Shown here: one piece after another, positions 24,144 through 31,724 of the stretch
Numbering within the stretch: the first letter of the stretch is position 1
How the letters are laid out: every line of letters begins with the position of its first letter
The notes under the pieces: model-generated
Database searches by the model: none
The model's input: the letters and a program-made list of their open reading frames with translations, nothing else
What the model was told of the DNA's origin: nothing
Program-made: the position numbers and the translations under genes
NCBI GenBank assembly: GCA_050731755.1
Contig: JBOHPP010000022.1
Location: 1 to 46,723, forward strand
Length of the DNA stretch: 46,723 bases
Direction of reading: 5' to 3'
DNA from: JBOHPP01 sp050731755
GTDB lineage: Bacteria; Methylomirabilota; Methylomirabilia; Rokubacteriales; CSP1-6

Positions 24144-25253
24144 ATGTCCACGCAGTGGGAATCCCTGGCCAACGAGCACATCCTGGGGATCGCGCCCTAT
24201 GAGCCCGGCAAGCCCATCGAGGAGCTGGAGCGCGAGCTGGGGGTCAGCAACGCCATCAAGCTGGCGTCGAACGAGAACCCCTTGCCACCCTCCGACCGGG
24301 TGCAGCGGGCGGTTGCCGCCGCGCTGAGCACCCTCAACCGCTATCCCGATGGCAGCGCCTTCTATCTGCGGCAGGCCCTGGCCAAGAAGCACGACGTCAC
24401 CGCCGAGCAGGTGATCCTCGGCAACGGTTCCAACGAGCTCCTCGAGCTGCTCGTCCGCACGTTCCTGAAGCCGGGGGACGAAGCGGTGGTCCCGCACCCC
24501 TCGTTCGTCGTCTACCCCATGATCGTGCAGGCGGCCGGTGGGATCCGGGTGATGGTCATGCTCAAGGACTACCGGCTCGACCTCGAGGCCATGGCCCGGG
24601 CCATCACGCCGTTGACGAAGATGATCTTCATCGCCAACCCCAACAACCCCACGGCGACCATCGTCACCGCCGACGAGGTCGAGCAGTTCATGGAACGGGT
24701 GCCCGAGCGGGCGATCGTCGTGTTCGACGAGGCCTACTACGAGTTCGCCCAGGGGCCCGACTTCCCCGAGACGATGGCCTACGTGACGGACGGCCGCAAG
24801 GTCATCGTGCTCCGGACGTTCTCCAAGGCCAACAGCCTGGCCGGGCTCCGGGTCGGCTACGCCATCGCCGACGCCGATGCCACCGCGTTGATGAACCGCA
24901 TCCGCCAACCCTTCAACGTGAACTCGCTGGCTCAGGTGGCGGCGCTGGCCGCGCTGGAGGACGAGCCCCACGTGCTGGAGTGCGTCCGGATGATCGAGGC
25001 CGGGCGGCATTTCCTCTATGACGAGTTCAAGGCGCTCGGTCTCCGGTACGTCCCCTCCCGGGCCAACTTCATCCTGGTCGACGTCGGGCACAATGCGTCG
25101 GACATCTACCAGCAGCTCCTCAAGCACGGCGTGATCGTGCGGCCGATGACCTCCTTCGGCATGGAGAGCACGCTGCGGCTCACGGTGGGCACCCCGGAGG
25201 AAAACCGCCGCCTGGCCAAGGCGCTCCGCGCCGTGCTCGGAAAAAAGGCCTAG
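24144..25253 (+). CDS. hisC: HisC-family aminotransferase, probably aromatic
   Basis: This is a 369-residue fold-type I PLP enzyme. Family blocks include IKLASNENPLPPSDRV, LNRYPDGSAFYLRQALA, ILGNGSNELLELLVR, FIANPNNPTAT, VVFDEAYYEF and the PLP-lysine motif RTFSKANSLAGLRVGYA, with Lys228 as the Schiff-base residue; the Arg in STLRLTVGTPEEN binds the substrate carboxylate. HisC makes histidinol phosphate, but the gene lies between pheA and tyrA with no histidine genes nearby, so transamination of phenylpyruvate, 4-hydroxyphenylpyruvate or prephenate is more likely (inference). A strong AAAGGAGAG lies 5-6 bases before the ATG. The stop TAG shares its G with the next GTG start. Confidence 0.93.
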   Translation: MSTQWESLANEHILGIAPYEPGKPIEELERELGVSNAIKLASNENPLPPSDRVQRAVAAALSTLNRYPDGSAFYLRQALAKKHDVTAEQVILGNGSNELLELLVRTFLKPGDEAVVPHPSFVVYPMIVQAAGGIRVMVMLKDYRLDLEAMARAITPLTKMIFIANPNNPTATIVTADEVEQFMERVPERAIVVFDEAYYEFAQGPDFPETMAYVTDGRKVIVLRTFSKANSLAGLRVGYAIADADATALMNRIRQPFNVNSLAQVAALAALEDEPHVLECVRMIEAGRHFLYDEFKALGLRYVPSRANFILVDVGHNASDIYQQLLKHGVIVRPMTSFGMESTLRLTVGTPEENRRLAKALRAVLGKKA

Positions 25254-26104
25254 TGCTGCAGCGGCTCGCCGTCCTTGGTGTGGGGCTCCTGGGCGGATCG
25301 GTGGCCAAGGCGGCGCGCGCTCACGGACTGGCCGGCGAAATCGTCGGCATCGGGCGTGACGCGAATCGTCTCGAGCCCGCGCTGCGTGACGGCACGCTGG
25401 ACCGGGCCACCACCGACGTCGCCGGTGGTGTCAGCGGCGCCGACTTCGTCGTGCTGGCGGCCCCGGTCGGCGCCATCGAGCGGCTGCTGGAGACGGCGTG
25501 GCCCGCTCTGGCGCCGGAGGCCGTCGTCACCGACGTGGGCTCGACCAAGCAGGCGATCGTCAACGCCGCCCTCCGCCTGGCCGCCTCCCGGCCGCGGCAA
25601 TTCGTGGGCAGCCACCCGATGGCCGGCTCCGAGCAGAGCGGCTATGGCGTGGCCCGTGCCGACCTCTTCTGTGGGGCCACCGTCATCGTGACGCCGACCG
25701 ACGCCAGCGCGCCACCTACGGTGAAGGCGGTGACCGCGTTCTGGGAGGCCCTCGGCGCCGGCCGCATCCTCGCCCTGGACCCGGAGACGCACGACCGTCT
25801 GGTGGCGGCGGTCAGCCATCTGCCCCACCTCGTGGCCTGCGCGCTGGTGGACGGCGTGGAGCGCGTCGACCCGGCGGCCTTCGACGTCGCCGCCCGCGGC
25901 TTTCGCGACACCACGCGCATCGCGGCGGCCGATCCCGAAGTCTGGGAAGAAATTTTTTTGGGCAACCGGCTGGCCCTCGGGGCGAGCCTGCGCGAGTTCC
26001 TGAGATCGCTCGCCGAGCTGTCCCGCCTGGTCGAGACGGGCGACGGCCCGGCCCTCCGCGCAGCGCTCGCACGCATCCAGCAGCGGCGCGAGGCGCTCCG
26101 GTGA
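25253..26104 (+). CDS. tyrA: TyrA, prephenate (or arogenate) dehydrogenase
   Basis: TyrA oxidatively decarboxylates prephenate or arogenate toward tyrosine using NAD(P). The 283-residue protein begins LAVLGVGLLGGSVAKAAR (dinucleotide-binding GxGLLGGS at residues 9-16) and has VVTDVGSTKQAIV, FVGSHPMAGSEQSGYGVA, ETHDRLVAAVSHLPHLVACAL and the helical C-terminal dimer domain with FRDTTRIAAADPEVWEEIFLGNR. There is no chorismate mutase or ACT domain, so this is the monofunctional type. The GTG start shares a base with the hisC stop. An unusual A3T7 run at 25949-25958 encodes three consecutive codons that are rare in this genome (ATT TTT TTG) without breaking the frame. Confidence 0.95.
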   Translation: MLQRLAVLGVGLLGGSVAKAARAHGLAGEIVGIGRDANRLEPALRDGTLDRATTDVAGGVSGADFVVLAAPVGAIERLLETAWPALAPEAVVTDVGSTKQAIVNAALRLAASRPRQFVGSHPMAGSEQSGYGVARADLFCGATVIVTPTDASAPPTVKAVTAFWEALGAGRILALDPETHDRLVAAVSHLPHLVACALVDGVERVDPAAFDVAARGFRDTTRIAAADPEVWEEIFLGNRLALGASLREFLRSLAELSRLVETGDGPALRAALARIQQRREALR

Positions 26105-27414
26105 GGCTGCGCGTTCAGCCAGCGCGCCGGTTGAACGGCCGGGTCGAGGTGCCCGGCGACAAGTCCATCTCCCATCGGGCCGTCCTGCTGGGGGCGTTGG
26201 CCGACGGGGTGACCGAGATCCGAGGGGTGCTCGAGGCCGAGGACTGCCTGCGCACGCTGGCCGCCGTCGAGGCGCTGGGTGTGGAGGCCACGCGCAAGGG
26301 GCCGGGCGAGTACCGCATCGCGGGCACCGGCCTCGGCGGGTGGCAAGAGCCATCGGACATCATCGACTGCGGCAACTCCGGGACGACGGCGCGCCTGCTG
26401 ATGGGCGCGCTGGCCGGCCATCCCTTCTGGACGATGCTGACCGGCGACGAGTCTCTCCGGCGGCGGCCCATGGCCCGGGTCGCCGAGCCGCTGAGACGCC
26501 TGGGCGCGACCGTTGTGGGACGCGCCGAGGGCGGACGGTTGCCTCTCGCCGTGCGCGGGACGGAACGGGTGCGCGCGCTGGCCTACGAGCTGCCGGTGGC
26601 CTCGGCGCAGGTCAAGTCGGCGGTGTTGCTGGCCGCCCTTTACGCGGACGACGAGGTGTCGGTCACCGAGCCCGCTCAGTCGCGCGACCATTCCGAGCGC
26701 ATGCTGCGCCTGTTCGGAGCCCGGGTCGTGACCCGCGGCCTCACGACCACGCTCGAGCCGGGGCCGCTGCGGGCGACGTCTCTCGTCGTCCCCGGTGATA
26801 TCTCGTCGGCCGCGTTTCTGCTCGTCGCCGGCCTGGTCGTGCCGGAGGCCAGCGTCACGGTGGCCGAGGTCGGGCTCAATCCCACGCGCACGGGCGTGCT
26901 CGAGGCCCTGGCGGCCATGGGAGCGCGCCTGGAGATCGCCCCGGCCGGGGACGCCGGCGGCGGCGAGCCGAGCGGTGCCGTCACCGCGACGGTCACCGAG
27001 CTGCGGGGTACCACCGTGGGCGGTGCGCTCGTGCCCCGGCTCATCGACGAGGTTCCCATCCTGGCCGTGGCCGCGACACTGGCTCGGGGACGGACGGAGA
27101 TCCGCGATGCCGCCGAGCTGCGCGTGAAGGAGTCGGACCGGCTGGCCGCGCTGGCCCGCGAGCTCGGGGCCATGGGCGCACGCGTCGAGGAGCGTCCCGA
27201 CGGGCTGGTGATCCAGGGCCCGACCCGGCTCCGCGGCGCGCGGGTGCGGAGCGGCGGCGATCACCGCATCGCGATGGCGCTGGCCGTGGCCGGGTTGGTC
27301 GCCGAGGGCGAGACGGTGATCGAGGACACCGCGTGTGTCGCCACGTCGTTCCCCCGGTTCGCCGCCACCATCAACGCGCTGGCCGGCGGCGAGGTCGTGA
27401 CGGTGGAGTCATGA
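26101..27414 (+). CDS. aroA: AroA, EPSP synthase
   Basis: EPSP synthase makes 5-enolpyruvylshikimate 3-phosphate, the sixth shikimate-pathway step. The 437-residue protein shows VPGDKSISHRAVLLGALA, DCGNSGTTARLLMGAL, RRRPMARVAEPLRRLGA, ASAQVKSAVLLAAL, SRDHSERMLRLFGA, NPTRTGVLEAL, LIDEVPILAVAAT, LRVKESDRLAAL and GDHRIAMALAVAGL. Several of these (GDKS, SAQVK, NPTR) are of the class II style. The GTG at 26101 overlaps the tyrA stop. The last 43 bases of the gene region, from AACGCG at 27373, are duplicated downstream at 27480, with the stop/start overlap included. Confidence 0.96.
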   Translation: MRLRVQPARRLNGRVEVPGDKSISHRAVLLGALADGVTEIRGVLEAEDCLRTLAAVEALGVEATRKGPGEYRIAGTGLGGWQEPSDIIDCGNSGTTARLLMGALAGHPFWTMLTGDESLRRRPMARVAEPLRRLGATVVGRAEGGRLPLAVRGTERVRALAYELPVASAQVKSAVLLAALYADDEVSVTEPAQSRDHSERMLRLFGARVVTRGLTTTLEPGPLRATSLVVPGDISSAAFLLVAGLVVPEASVTVAEVGLNPTRTGVLEALAAMGARLEIAPAGDAGGGEPSGAVTATVTELRGTTVGGALVPRLIDEVPILAVAATLARGRTEIRDAAELRVKESDRLAALARELGAMGARVEERPDGLVIQGPTRLRGARVRSGGDHRIAMALAVAGLVAEGETVIEDTACVATSFPRFAATINALAGGEVVTVES

Positions 27415-27415
27415 G
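27373..27415 (+). repeat. 43-bp direct repeat, copy 1 (aroA tail)
   Basis: These 43 bases encode the AroA C-terminal residues NALAGGEVVTVES plus the stop and end in ATGAG. They recur at 27480-27522 with only three differences, in the same reading frame. The copies are separated by 64 bases that contain a GC hairpin. The two copies look like a duplication of the gene end that came with the hairpin insert. Confidence 0.92.
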
Positions 27416-27521
27416 GCGAAAGGAAAAGGCCGAGGCCTGGAGAGGTATCGGAAGGGGGGCAGAGCCCCCCTCCGAGGAAAACGCGCTGGCCGGCGGCGAG
27501 GTCGTGACGGCCGAGCCATGA
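27411..27521 (+). other. 36-codon mini-ORF linking aroA to cmk by ATGA overlaps
   Basis: ATG 27411 overlaps the aroA TGA (27412-27414), and the frame stays open through the insert and hairpin to TGA 27519-27521, which overlaps the cmk ATG at 27518. The peptide is MRRKEKAEAWRGIGRG, then AEPPSEE, then a copy of the AroA tail (NALAGGEVVTAEP). No family is recognised. The double ATGA arrangement would carry ribosomes from aroA to cmk despite the insertion; whether the peptide is made or useful is unknown. Confidence 0.4.
27454..27470 (+). repeat. GC hairpin in the aroA-cmk insert
   Basis: GGGGGGC at 27454-27460 and GCCCCCC at 27464-27470 form a perfect 7-bp stem with an AGA loop, extended by A53/T71 and, after one mismatch, G51/C73. 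No T-run follows, so it is not a standard terminator. The G5-6C...GC5-6TCC pattern resembles the scpA-scpB hairpin, suggesting one family of small palindromic elements. Confidence 0.75.
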
Positions 27522-27522
27522 G
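27480..27522 (+). repeat. 43-bp direct repeat, copy 2 (ahead of and into cmk)
   Basis: This is the second copy of the aroA end, with 40 of 43 bases identical to 27373-27415. Its final ATGAG supplies the cmk start codon, as the first copy's ATGAG presumably did before the duplication. The three changes (TG to CC, T to C) alter VES to AEP in the encoded tail, so this copy has drifted somewhat or the two have diverged since duplication. Confidence 0.92.
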
Positions 27523-28204
27523 ATCTCGAGTCGGGGAGCGCGAGGCGGTGATCACCATTGATGGACCAGCCGGCGCGGGCAAGACCACAGTGGCCCGTCG
27601 GCTCGCGGGGCGCCTGGGCTTCCGCCTCCTGGACACCGGCGCCATGTACCGCGCGCTGGCCTGGAGCGTGCTGCAGGGTGGCCTCGAGGCCGAAGACACC
27701 CCGGAGCTACGGCGCCACCTCGACGATATCGAGGTGGAGCTGCGCGACGACCGCGTGTTCGTGGATGGGCGAGAGGTCACGGCCGAGATCCGTCGCCCGG
27801 AGGTGGATCGTCTCACGTCCGCACTCACCACGCTGGAGCCGGTTCGGGCGAAGATCACCCCGCTGCAGCGCCGCCTGGCCAAGTCCGGCGGCGTCATCCT
27901 GGAGGGGCGGGACACCGGCACGGTGGTGTGCCCGAACGCGGAGGTGAAGTTTTACCTCGACGCGTCGCTGGACGAGCGGGCCCGGCGCCGGCAGGCCGAG
28001 TTCCGCGCCCGCGGGCTGCCGGCGGACGTCGAAGCGGTGCGGGACGAGATCCGAGCGCGGGACGCCCAGGACACGACGCGGGCGCTGGCCCCGCTGAGGA
28101 AGGCCGACGACGCCATCGTCATCGACACGACGGCGCTGAGCGTGGACGAGGCGGTAGAGCGGATGGTCCGCGCCATCGAGCAGCGATGCTGTACACGGTC
28201 CTGA
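27518..28204 (+). CDS. cmk: Cytidylate kinase
   Basis: Cmk phosphorylates CMP and dCMP to the diphosphates. The 228-residue P-loop kinase has the Walker A motif GPAGAGKTT at residues 16-24, LLDTGAMYRALAW, a CMP-specific insert (~65-100) and VILEGRDTGTVVCPNAEVKFYLDAS, followed by RQAEFRARG and RDAQDTTRALAPLRKADDA (the usual RD-x-D-x-x-R signature), all standard. The ATG at 27518 lies in the second copy of the 43-bp repeat; an alternative GTG ten codons later would also keep the P-loop. The gene overlaps plsC by 19 bases. The aroA-cmk-rpsA neighbourhood is old and widespread. Confidence 0.95.
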   Translation: MRSRVGEREAVITIDGPAGAGKTTVARRLAGRLGFRLLDTGAMYRALAWSVLQGGLEAEDTPELRRHLDDIEVELRDDRVFVDGREVTAEIRRPEVDRLTSALTTLEPVRAKITPLQRRLAKSGGVILEGRDTGTVVCPNAEVKFYLDASLDERARRRQAEFRARGLPADVEAVRDEIRARDAQDTTRALAPLRKADDAIVIDTTALSVDEAVERMVRAIEQRCCTRS

Positions 28205-28917
28205 AGGCGTTGGCCTTCGCCGTGATGCGCGTGTCCTGGCGGCTGGAAGGACACGGGGTCGATCGGGTGCCGGGCACCGGACCTGTCTTGCTCGTGGCCA
28301 ATCACTCGAGCCTGCTCGATCCGCCCCTGATCGCCGGCATCACCCGGCGGCCGGTCTCGTTCCTGGCCAAGGCCGAGCTGTTCCGAATCCCGCTCTTCGG
28401 GCGGCTCATCTGGGCGCTGAACGCCCGTCCGGTGCGGCGGGAGGGGGGCGACCCGGCGGCGCTGCGCACGGCCCTGCGCGTGCTGGAAAATGGCGGCATA
28501 CTGCTGGTGTTTCCCGAGGGCACCCGCGGCCAGGAGGGAGTGCTGCGCCCGGGCAAGCCGGGCGCCGGGATGCTGGCCATTCTCAGCGGGGCCCCGGTGG
28601 TGCCCGTGTATGTCAGCGGCAGCGGGCGGGCCTGGCCACGCGGACATCGGCTGCCGCGGCCGGCGAAGGTCACGGTGACGTTCGGTCCACCGCTCACCTT
28701 CGATGGCCGGAACGGGGCGAAGAGAAAGGAGTCGTATGAGGCCGCCAGTCAGGCGATGATGGCGGCCATCGCGCGCCTCAAGGACGCCGAGGGCCCAGCC
28801 GGGCCCGGGTCGGCGTCGCCGCGTGAACGTCGGGCCGTCGGCGAGGTGGGTGTGGGAGGAGCTTCGACCTCGCCCAAATCCAGTGATGGGAGGAGCGGGC
28901 AGTATGGAGAAGGATGA
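28186..28917 (+). CDS. plsC: PlsC-family 1-acylglycerol-3-phosphate acyltransferase
   Basis: This enzyme acylates lysophosphatidic acid to phosphatidic acid at the membrane. The 243-residue product has an N-terminal hydrophobic segment (residues ~1-18), the catalytic HX4D in NHSSLLD (His40, Asp45), a ligand-binding stretch FLAKAELFRIPLFGRLI, the FPEGTRG motif near 108-114, and VVPVYVSGSG. After residue ~200 there is an unconserved Gly/Ser/Pro-rich tail of about 40 residues whose DNA also holds the rpsA ribosome-binding site and start (overlap 14 bases). The cmk-plsC-rpsA order is common outside the proteobacteria, often with ispH in addition; ispH is absent here. Confidence 0.92.
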   Translation: MLYTVLKALAFAVMRVSWRLEGHGVDRVPGTGPVLLVANHSSLLDPPLIAGITRRPVSFLAKAELFRIPLFGRLIWALNARPVRREGGDPAALRTALRVLENGGILLVFPEGTRGQEGVLRPGKPGAGMLAILSGAPVVPVYVSGSGRAWPRGHRLPRPAKVTVTFGPPLTFDGRNGAKRKESYEAASQAMMAAIARLKDAEGPAGPGSASPRERRAVGEVGVGGASTSPKSSDGRSGQYGEG

Positions 28918-30616
28918 CCGGCACAGAGTCCTCGGCGGCCAGGGAAAGGAGGCATCCACCGGCCCAGCCGAGGAGCCGATGGACGAGTGGTACCGCACGA
29001 CCGGCATCACCGAGTTCGAGGAGGGCGAGGTGGTGCGGGGCCGGGTGGTCCATGTCAGCCCCACCGAGATCCTGATCGACGTCGGCTACAAGAGCGAAGG
29101 GGCCATCCCCATCGAGGAGTTCCACCGGGCGGGGCCACTGCCCAAGGTGGGCGACGAGCTGGATGTGTACCTGGAGGCCAAGGAGGACGCCGAGGGGCTC
29201 ATCGTCCTCTCCAAGGAGAAGGCCGACAAGATCAAGGTGTGGGACGTGATCACCCAGGCCTACGACAAGGGCACGCCGGTCGAGGGGCGGGTGGTCGAGG
29301 TCGTCAAGGGCGGGCTCGCCGTCGACGTGGGCGTCAAGGCCTTCCTGCCCGGGTCCCAGGTGGACCTGCGGCCGGTGAAGAACCTGAACGCGATGGTGGG
29401 CCAGACCATCCGGGCCAAGGTCATCAAGCTCAATCGCCGGCGCGGTAACGTCGTGCTCTCGCGGCGGACCGTCCTGGAGGAGGAGCGTGAGGAGAAGAAG
29501 CGGCACACCCTGGAGGTGCTCCATGAGGGCTTGGTGCTCACCGGGACGGTGAAGAACATCACCGACTACGGGGCCTTCATCGACCTGGGCGGCATCGACG
29601 GCCTCCTTCACGTCACCGACATGAGCTGGGGGCGCGTCGGTCATCCCTCCGAGATCTTTCAAGTCGGTGATCAGGTCGAAGTCGTCGTCCTGCACTTCGA
29701 CCGCGAGACGGGGCGCGTGTCGCTGGGCTACAAGCAGAAGTCCTCCGATCCCTGGGAGCAGGTCGAGCAGAAGTACCCGCCGGGCAGCAAGGGCCAGGGC
29801 CGGGTGGTGAGCCTCACCAACTACGGGGCCTTCATCGAGCTGGAACCCGGCGTCGAGGGGCTCGTACACGTGTCGGAGATGTCGTGGACCCGGCGGGTCC
29901 GCCACCCGTCGAAGATCGTCAACGTCGGCGACGAGGTCGAGGTGGTCGTGCTCGAGGTCAACCGGGCGGGCAAGCGGATCTCGCTGGGGATGAAGCAGGT
30001 CGAGCCCGATCCCTGGCAGACGATCGACGAACGCTACAAGCCGGGCGAGCGCGTGGTGGGCCGGGTGCGCAACCTGACGGACTTCGGAGCGTTCATCGAG
30101 CTGGAACCGGGGGTGGACGGCCTGCTCCACATCTCCGACATGTCCTGGACGCGCTCGGTCGGACATCCCTCGGAGATCGTCAAGAAGGGCCAGGAGATCG
30201 AGACCCAGATTCTCACCATCGACAAGGAGAACAAGCGCATCTCGCTGGGCTTCAAGCAGATCCAGCCCGATCCCTGGGCCACCGTGGCCCAGCGCTATCC
30301 GATGGGTTCGCGGGTCACCGGTAAGGTGGTGCGGCTCACGGACTTCGGCGCCTTCGTAGAGCTGGAGCCCGGGGTGGACGGCCTGCTCCACATCTCGCAG
30401 ATGTCGAACCGGCCCATCAGCCGGCCCGACGAGATCGTCAACGCGGGCGATGAGCTCACGCTGCTCGTCATCCGGGTCGACCCGCACGAGCGGCGGATCG
30501 GGCTGAGTCTCAAGGAGCTGGCCCACGCCGTGGAGCTGAGCCGGGAGACGGAGGAGGGGCGTGGCGGTCGCCGCGGCAAGCGACGGCGCGACGACTATTA
30601 CGACGACGAGGAGTAG
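28904..30616 (+). CDS. rpsA: 30S ribosomal protein S1 (six S1 domains)
   Basis: S1 helps mRNA bind and unfold on the 30S subunit. The 570-residue protein contains six S1 (OB-fold) repeats beginning near residues 44, 125, 210, 296, 383 and 469. The last four are strongly alike, each with a VxGxVxxLTDFGAF-type strand, LEPGVDGLLHIS, and KRISLGxKQ endings; the first two are more divergent, as in E. coli, where they dock on the ribosome. A short acidic C-terminus (DYYDDEE) follows a basic stretch. GGGAGGAG at about 28888-28895 precedes the ATG at 28904; a later ATG at 28979 is possible. sppA follows after 8 bases. Confidence 0.96.
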   Translation: MEKDDRHRVLGGQGKEASTGPAEEPMDEWYRTTGITEFEEGEVVRGRVVHVSPTEILIDVGYKSEGAIPIEEFHRAGPLPKVGDELDVYLEAKEDAEGLIVLSKEKADKIKVWDVITQAYDKGTPVEGRVVEVVKGGLAVDVGVKAFLPGSQVDLRPVKNLNAMVGQTIRAKVIKLNRRRGNVVLSRRTVLEEEREEKKRHTLEVLHEGLVLTGTVKNITDYGAFIDLGGIDGLLHVTDMSWGRVGHPSEIFQVGDQVEVVVLHFDRETGRVSLGYKQKSSDPWEQVEQKYPPGSKGQGRVVSLTNYGAFIELEPGVEGLVHVSEMSWTRRVRHPSKIVNVGDEVEVVVLEVNRAGKRISLGMKQVEPDPWQTIDERYKPGERVVGRVRNLTDFGAFIELEPGVDGLLHISDMSWTRSVGHPSEIVKKGQEIETQILTIDKENKRISLGFKQIQPDPWATVAQRYPMGSRVTGKVVRLTDFGAFVELEPGVDGLLHISQMSNRPISRPDEIVNAGDELTLLVIRVDPHERRIGLSLKELAHAVELSRETEEGRGGRRGKRRRDDYYDDEE

Positions 30617-30624
30617 CGGCTGAC

Positions 30625-31515
30625 GTGGCGCGGCGGCTGACCGTGGTGGCCGTCACGCTGGCGCTGTGGGCCGGCGTGGTGGCACTGTTCGTGGTCGTGG
30701 TGTCGGCGGTGCTTCACGGCCCCGAGGGCGGCGGTGTGGGCTTCGGGCCGCGCGTGGCCGTCGTCGAGCTGGAAGGCGTCATCCTCGACGTCGACGAGCT
30801 GCTGAGGGATCTCAAGGGCTACCGCGACAATCCGCTGGTCCGCGCGGTGGTGATCCGGATCAACAGTCCGGGTGGGGTGGTCGGCCCGACCCAGGAGCTG
30901 CACGACGCGCTCCAACGCCTCCGCCAGGCCCGCAAGCCGGTGGTGGCCTCGCTGGGCGCGGTGGCCGCCTCGGGCGGATACTACGTGGCCGTGGCCGCCG
31001 ATCAGATCTACGCCAACCCCGGCACGCTCACGGGCTCCATCGGCGTCATCATGCAGATGGCCAACCTCGAGCACTTCATGAAAAAGGTCGGCGTGGATTA
31101 CGTCGTCGTCAAGGCCGGTCAGTTCAAAGACCTCGGCAACGTCTCGCGGGCGATGTCCCGCGAGGAGCGCCGGGTGCTGCAGTCGCTGCTCGACGACGTC
31201 CACGGACAGTTCATCGGCGCCGTCGCCGCCGGACGCGGGCTCGACCGCGCCGAGGTGGTCCGGTTCGCCGATGGCCGCGTCTTCTCCGGGTCTCAGGCCA
31301 AGGATCTCAGAATGGTCGATCAGCTCGGCGGGCTGGAGGAAGCGATCGACGGAGCCGCACGGTTGGCCAACCTGCCGCTGCCGCCGAGCGTAATCCCACC
31401 GAGGCGGCGCTTCTCCATCATGGAGCTGCTCCTGAACCAGGTCGGCCTGGTGGGAAGCCGGGTCCTGGCCCCGTCGCTGCCCGTGTTCAAGACGCCATTG
31501 TATCTGATGGACTGA
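30625..31515 (+). CDS. sppA: SppA-type signal peptide peptidase (S49)
   Basis: This is a short-form SppA of 296 residues that degrades cleaved signal peptides in the membrane. An N-terminal transmembrane helix covers residues ~5-30. The S49 fold shows VAVVELEGVILDVDELL, VVIRINSPGGVVGPTQEL, the nucleophile in GAVAASGGYYVAVAAD (Ser116), GTLTGSIGVIMQ, and the general base in AGQFKDLGN (Lys168), so the Ser/Lys dyad is complete. The GTG start lies 8 bases after rpsA. No terminator is evident after it, but a new promoter follows at 31646. Similar gene order (rpsA-sppA-hup/ihfB) is known in delta-proteobacteria. Confidence 0.94.
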   Translation: MARRLTVVAVTLALWAGVVALFVVVVSAVLHGPEGGGVGFGPRVAVVELEGVILDVDELLRDLKGYRDNPLVRAVVIRINSPGGVVGPTQELHDALQRLRQARKPVVASLGAVAASGGYYVAVAADQIYANPGTLTGSIGVIMQMANLEHFMKKVGVDYVVVKAGQFKDLGNVSRAMSREERRVLQSLLDDVHGQFIGAVAAGRGLDRAEVVRFADGRVFSGSQAKDLRMVDQLGGLEEAIDGAARLANLPLPPSVIPPRRRFSIMELLLNQVGLVGSRVLAPSLPVFKTPLYLMD

Positions 31516-31640
31516 CAGGCAGACGGGAGCACGAAGCTCGAGTGATATCGGTGGGAGTCTAGGCTAAGCTGCCGAAAGCATGGCTGTTCAGGGGAGATCA
31601 TCGTGAGGGCCCTGATGGCGGACGACGTCTAACTGCCTGT
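31515..31640. other. Gap after sppA with bracketing 8-bp inverted repeat
   Basis: ACAGGCAG at 31515-31522 and CTGCCTGT at 31633-31640 are perfect inverted repeats enclosing 110 bases that carry no convincing gene; only tiny frames such as an 8-codon ATG frame at about 31579 are present. The right arm ends just before the promoter at 31646. The pairing could close a structured RNA or be chance. I see no T-run terminator, riboswitch or known RNA motif in this 209-base gap. Confidence 0.3.
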
Positions 31641-31645
31641 GTAGG

Positions 31646-31675
31646 TTGACATTCTCGTTTGGGACGTGCTAGGTT
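31646..31675 (+). promoter_or_regulatory. Sigma-70-type promoter for the HU/IHF gene
   Basis: A perfect TTGACA at 31646-31651 is followed 18 bases later by TAGGTT (31670-31675); CTAGGT with 17-base spacing is an equivalent reading. The site is 50 bases upstream of the HU/IHF start, whose AGGGAG ribosome-binding site is at 31713-31718. This promoter may also serve the HIT-mutS-mutL genes downstream. Confidence 0.65.
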
Positions 31676-31724
31676 CACGCCGAGCATCGTGGACCAGTCT
31701 TCGACGCCGGTTAGGGAGTGGACG

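Noticed and set aside
27454..27475. Rho-independent terminator after aroA
   Set aside because: The stem is GC-rich but is followed by CCGAGGAAAA rather than T residues, and cmk is coupled downstream.
28778..30526. A 582-codon minus-strand frame opposite rpsA
   Set aside because: Its apparent repeats only mirror the S1 domain repeats of rpsA on the other strand.
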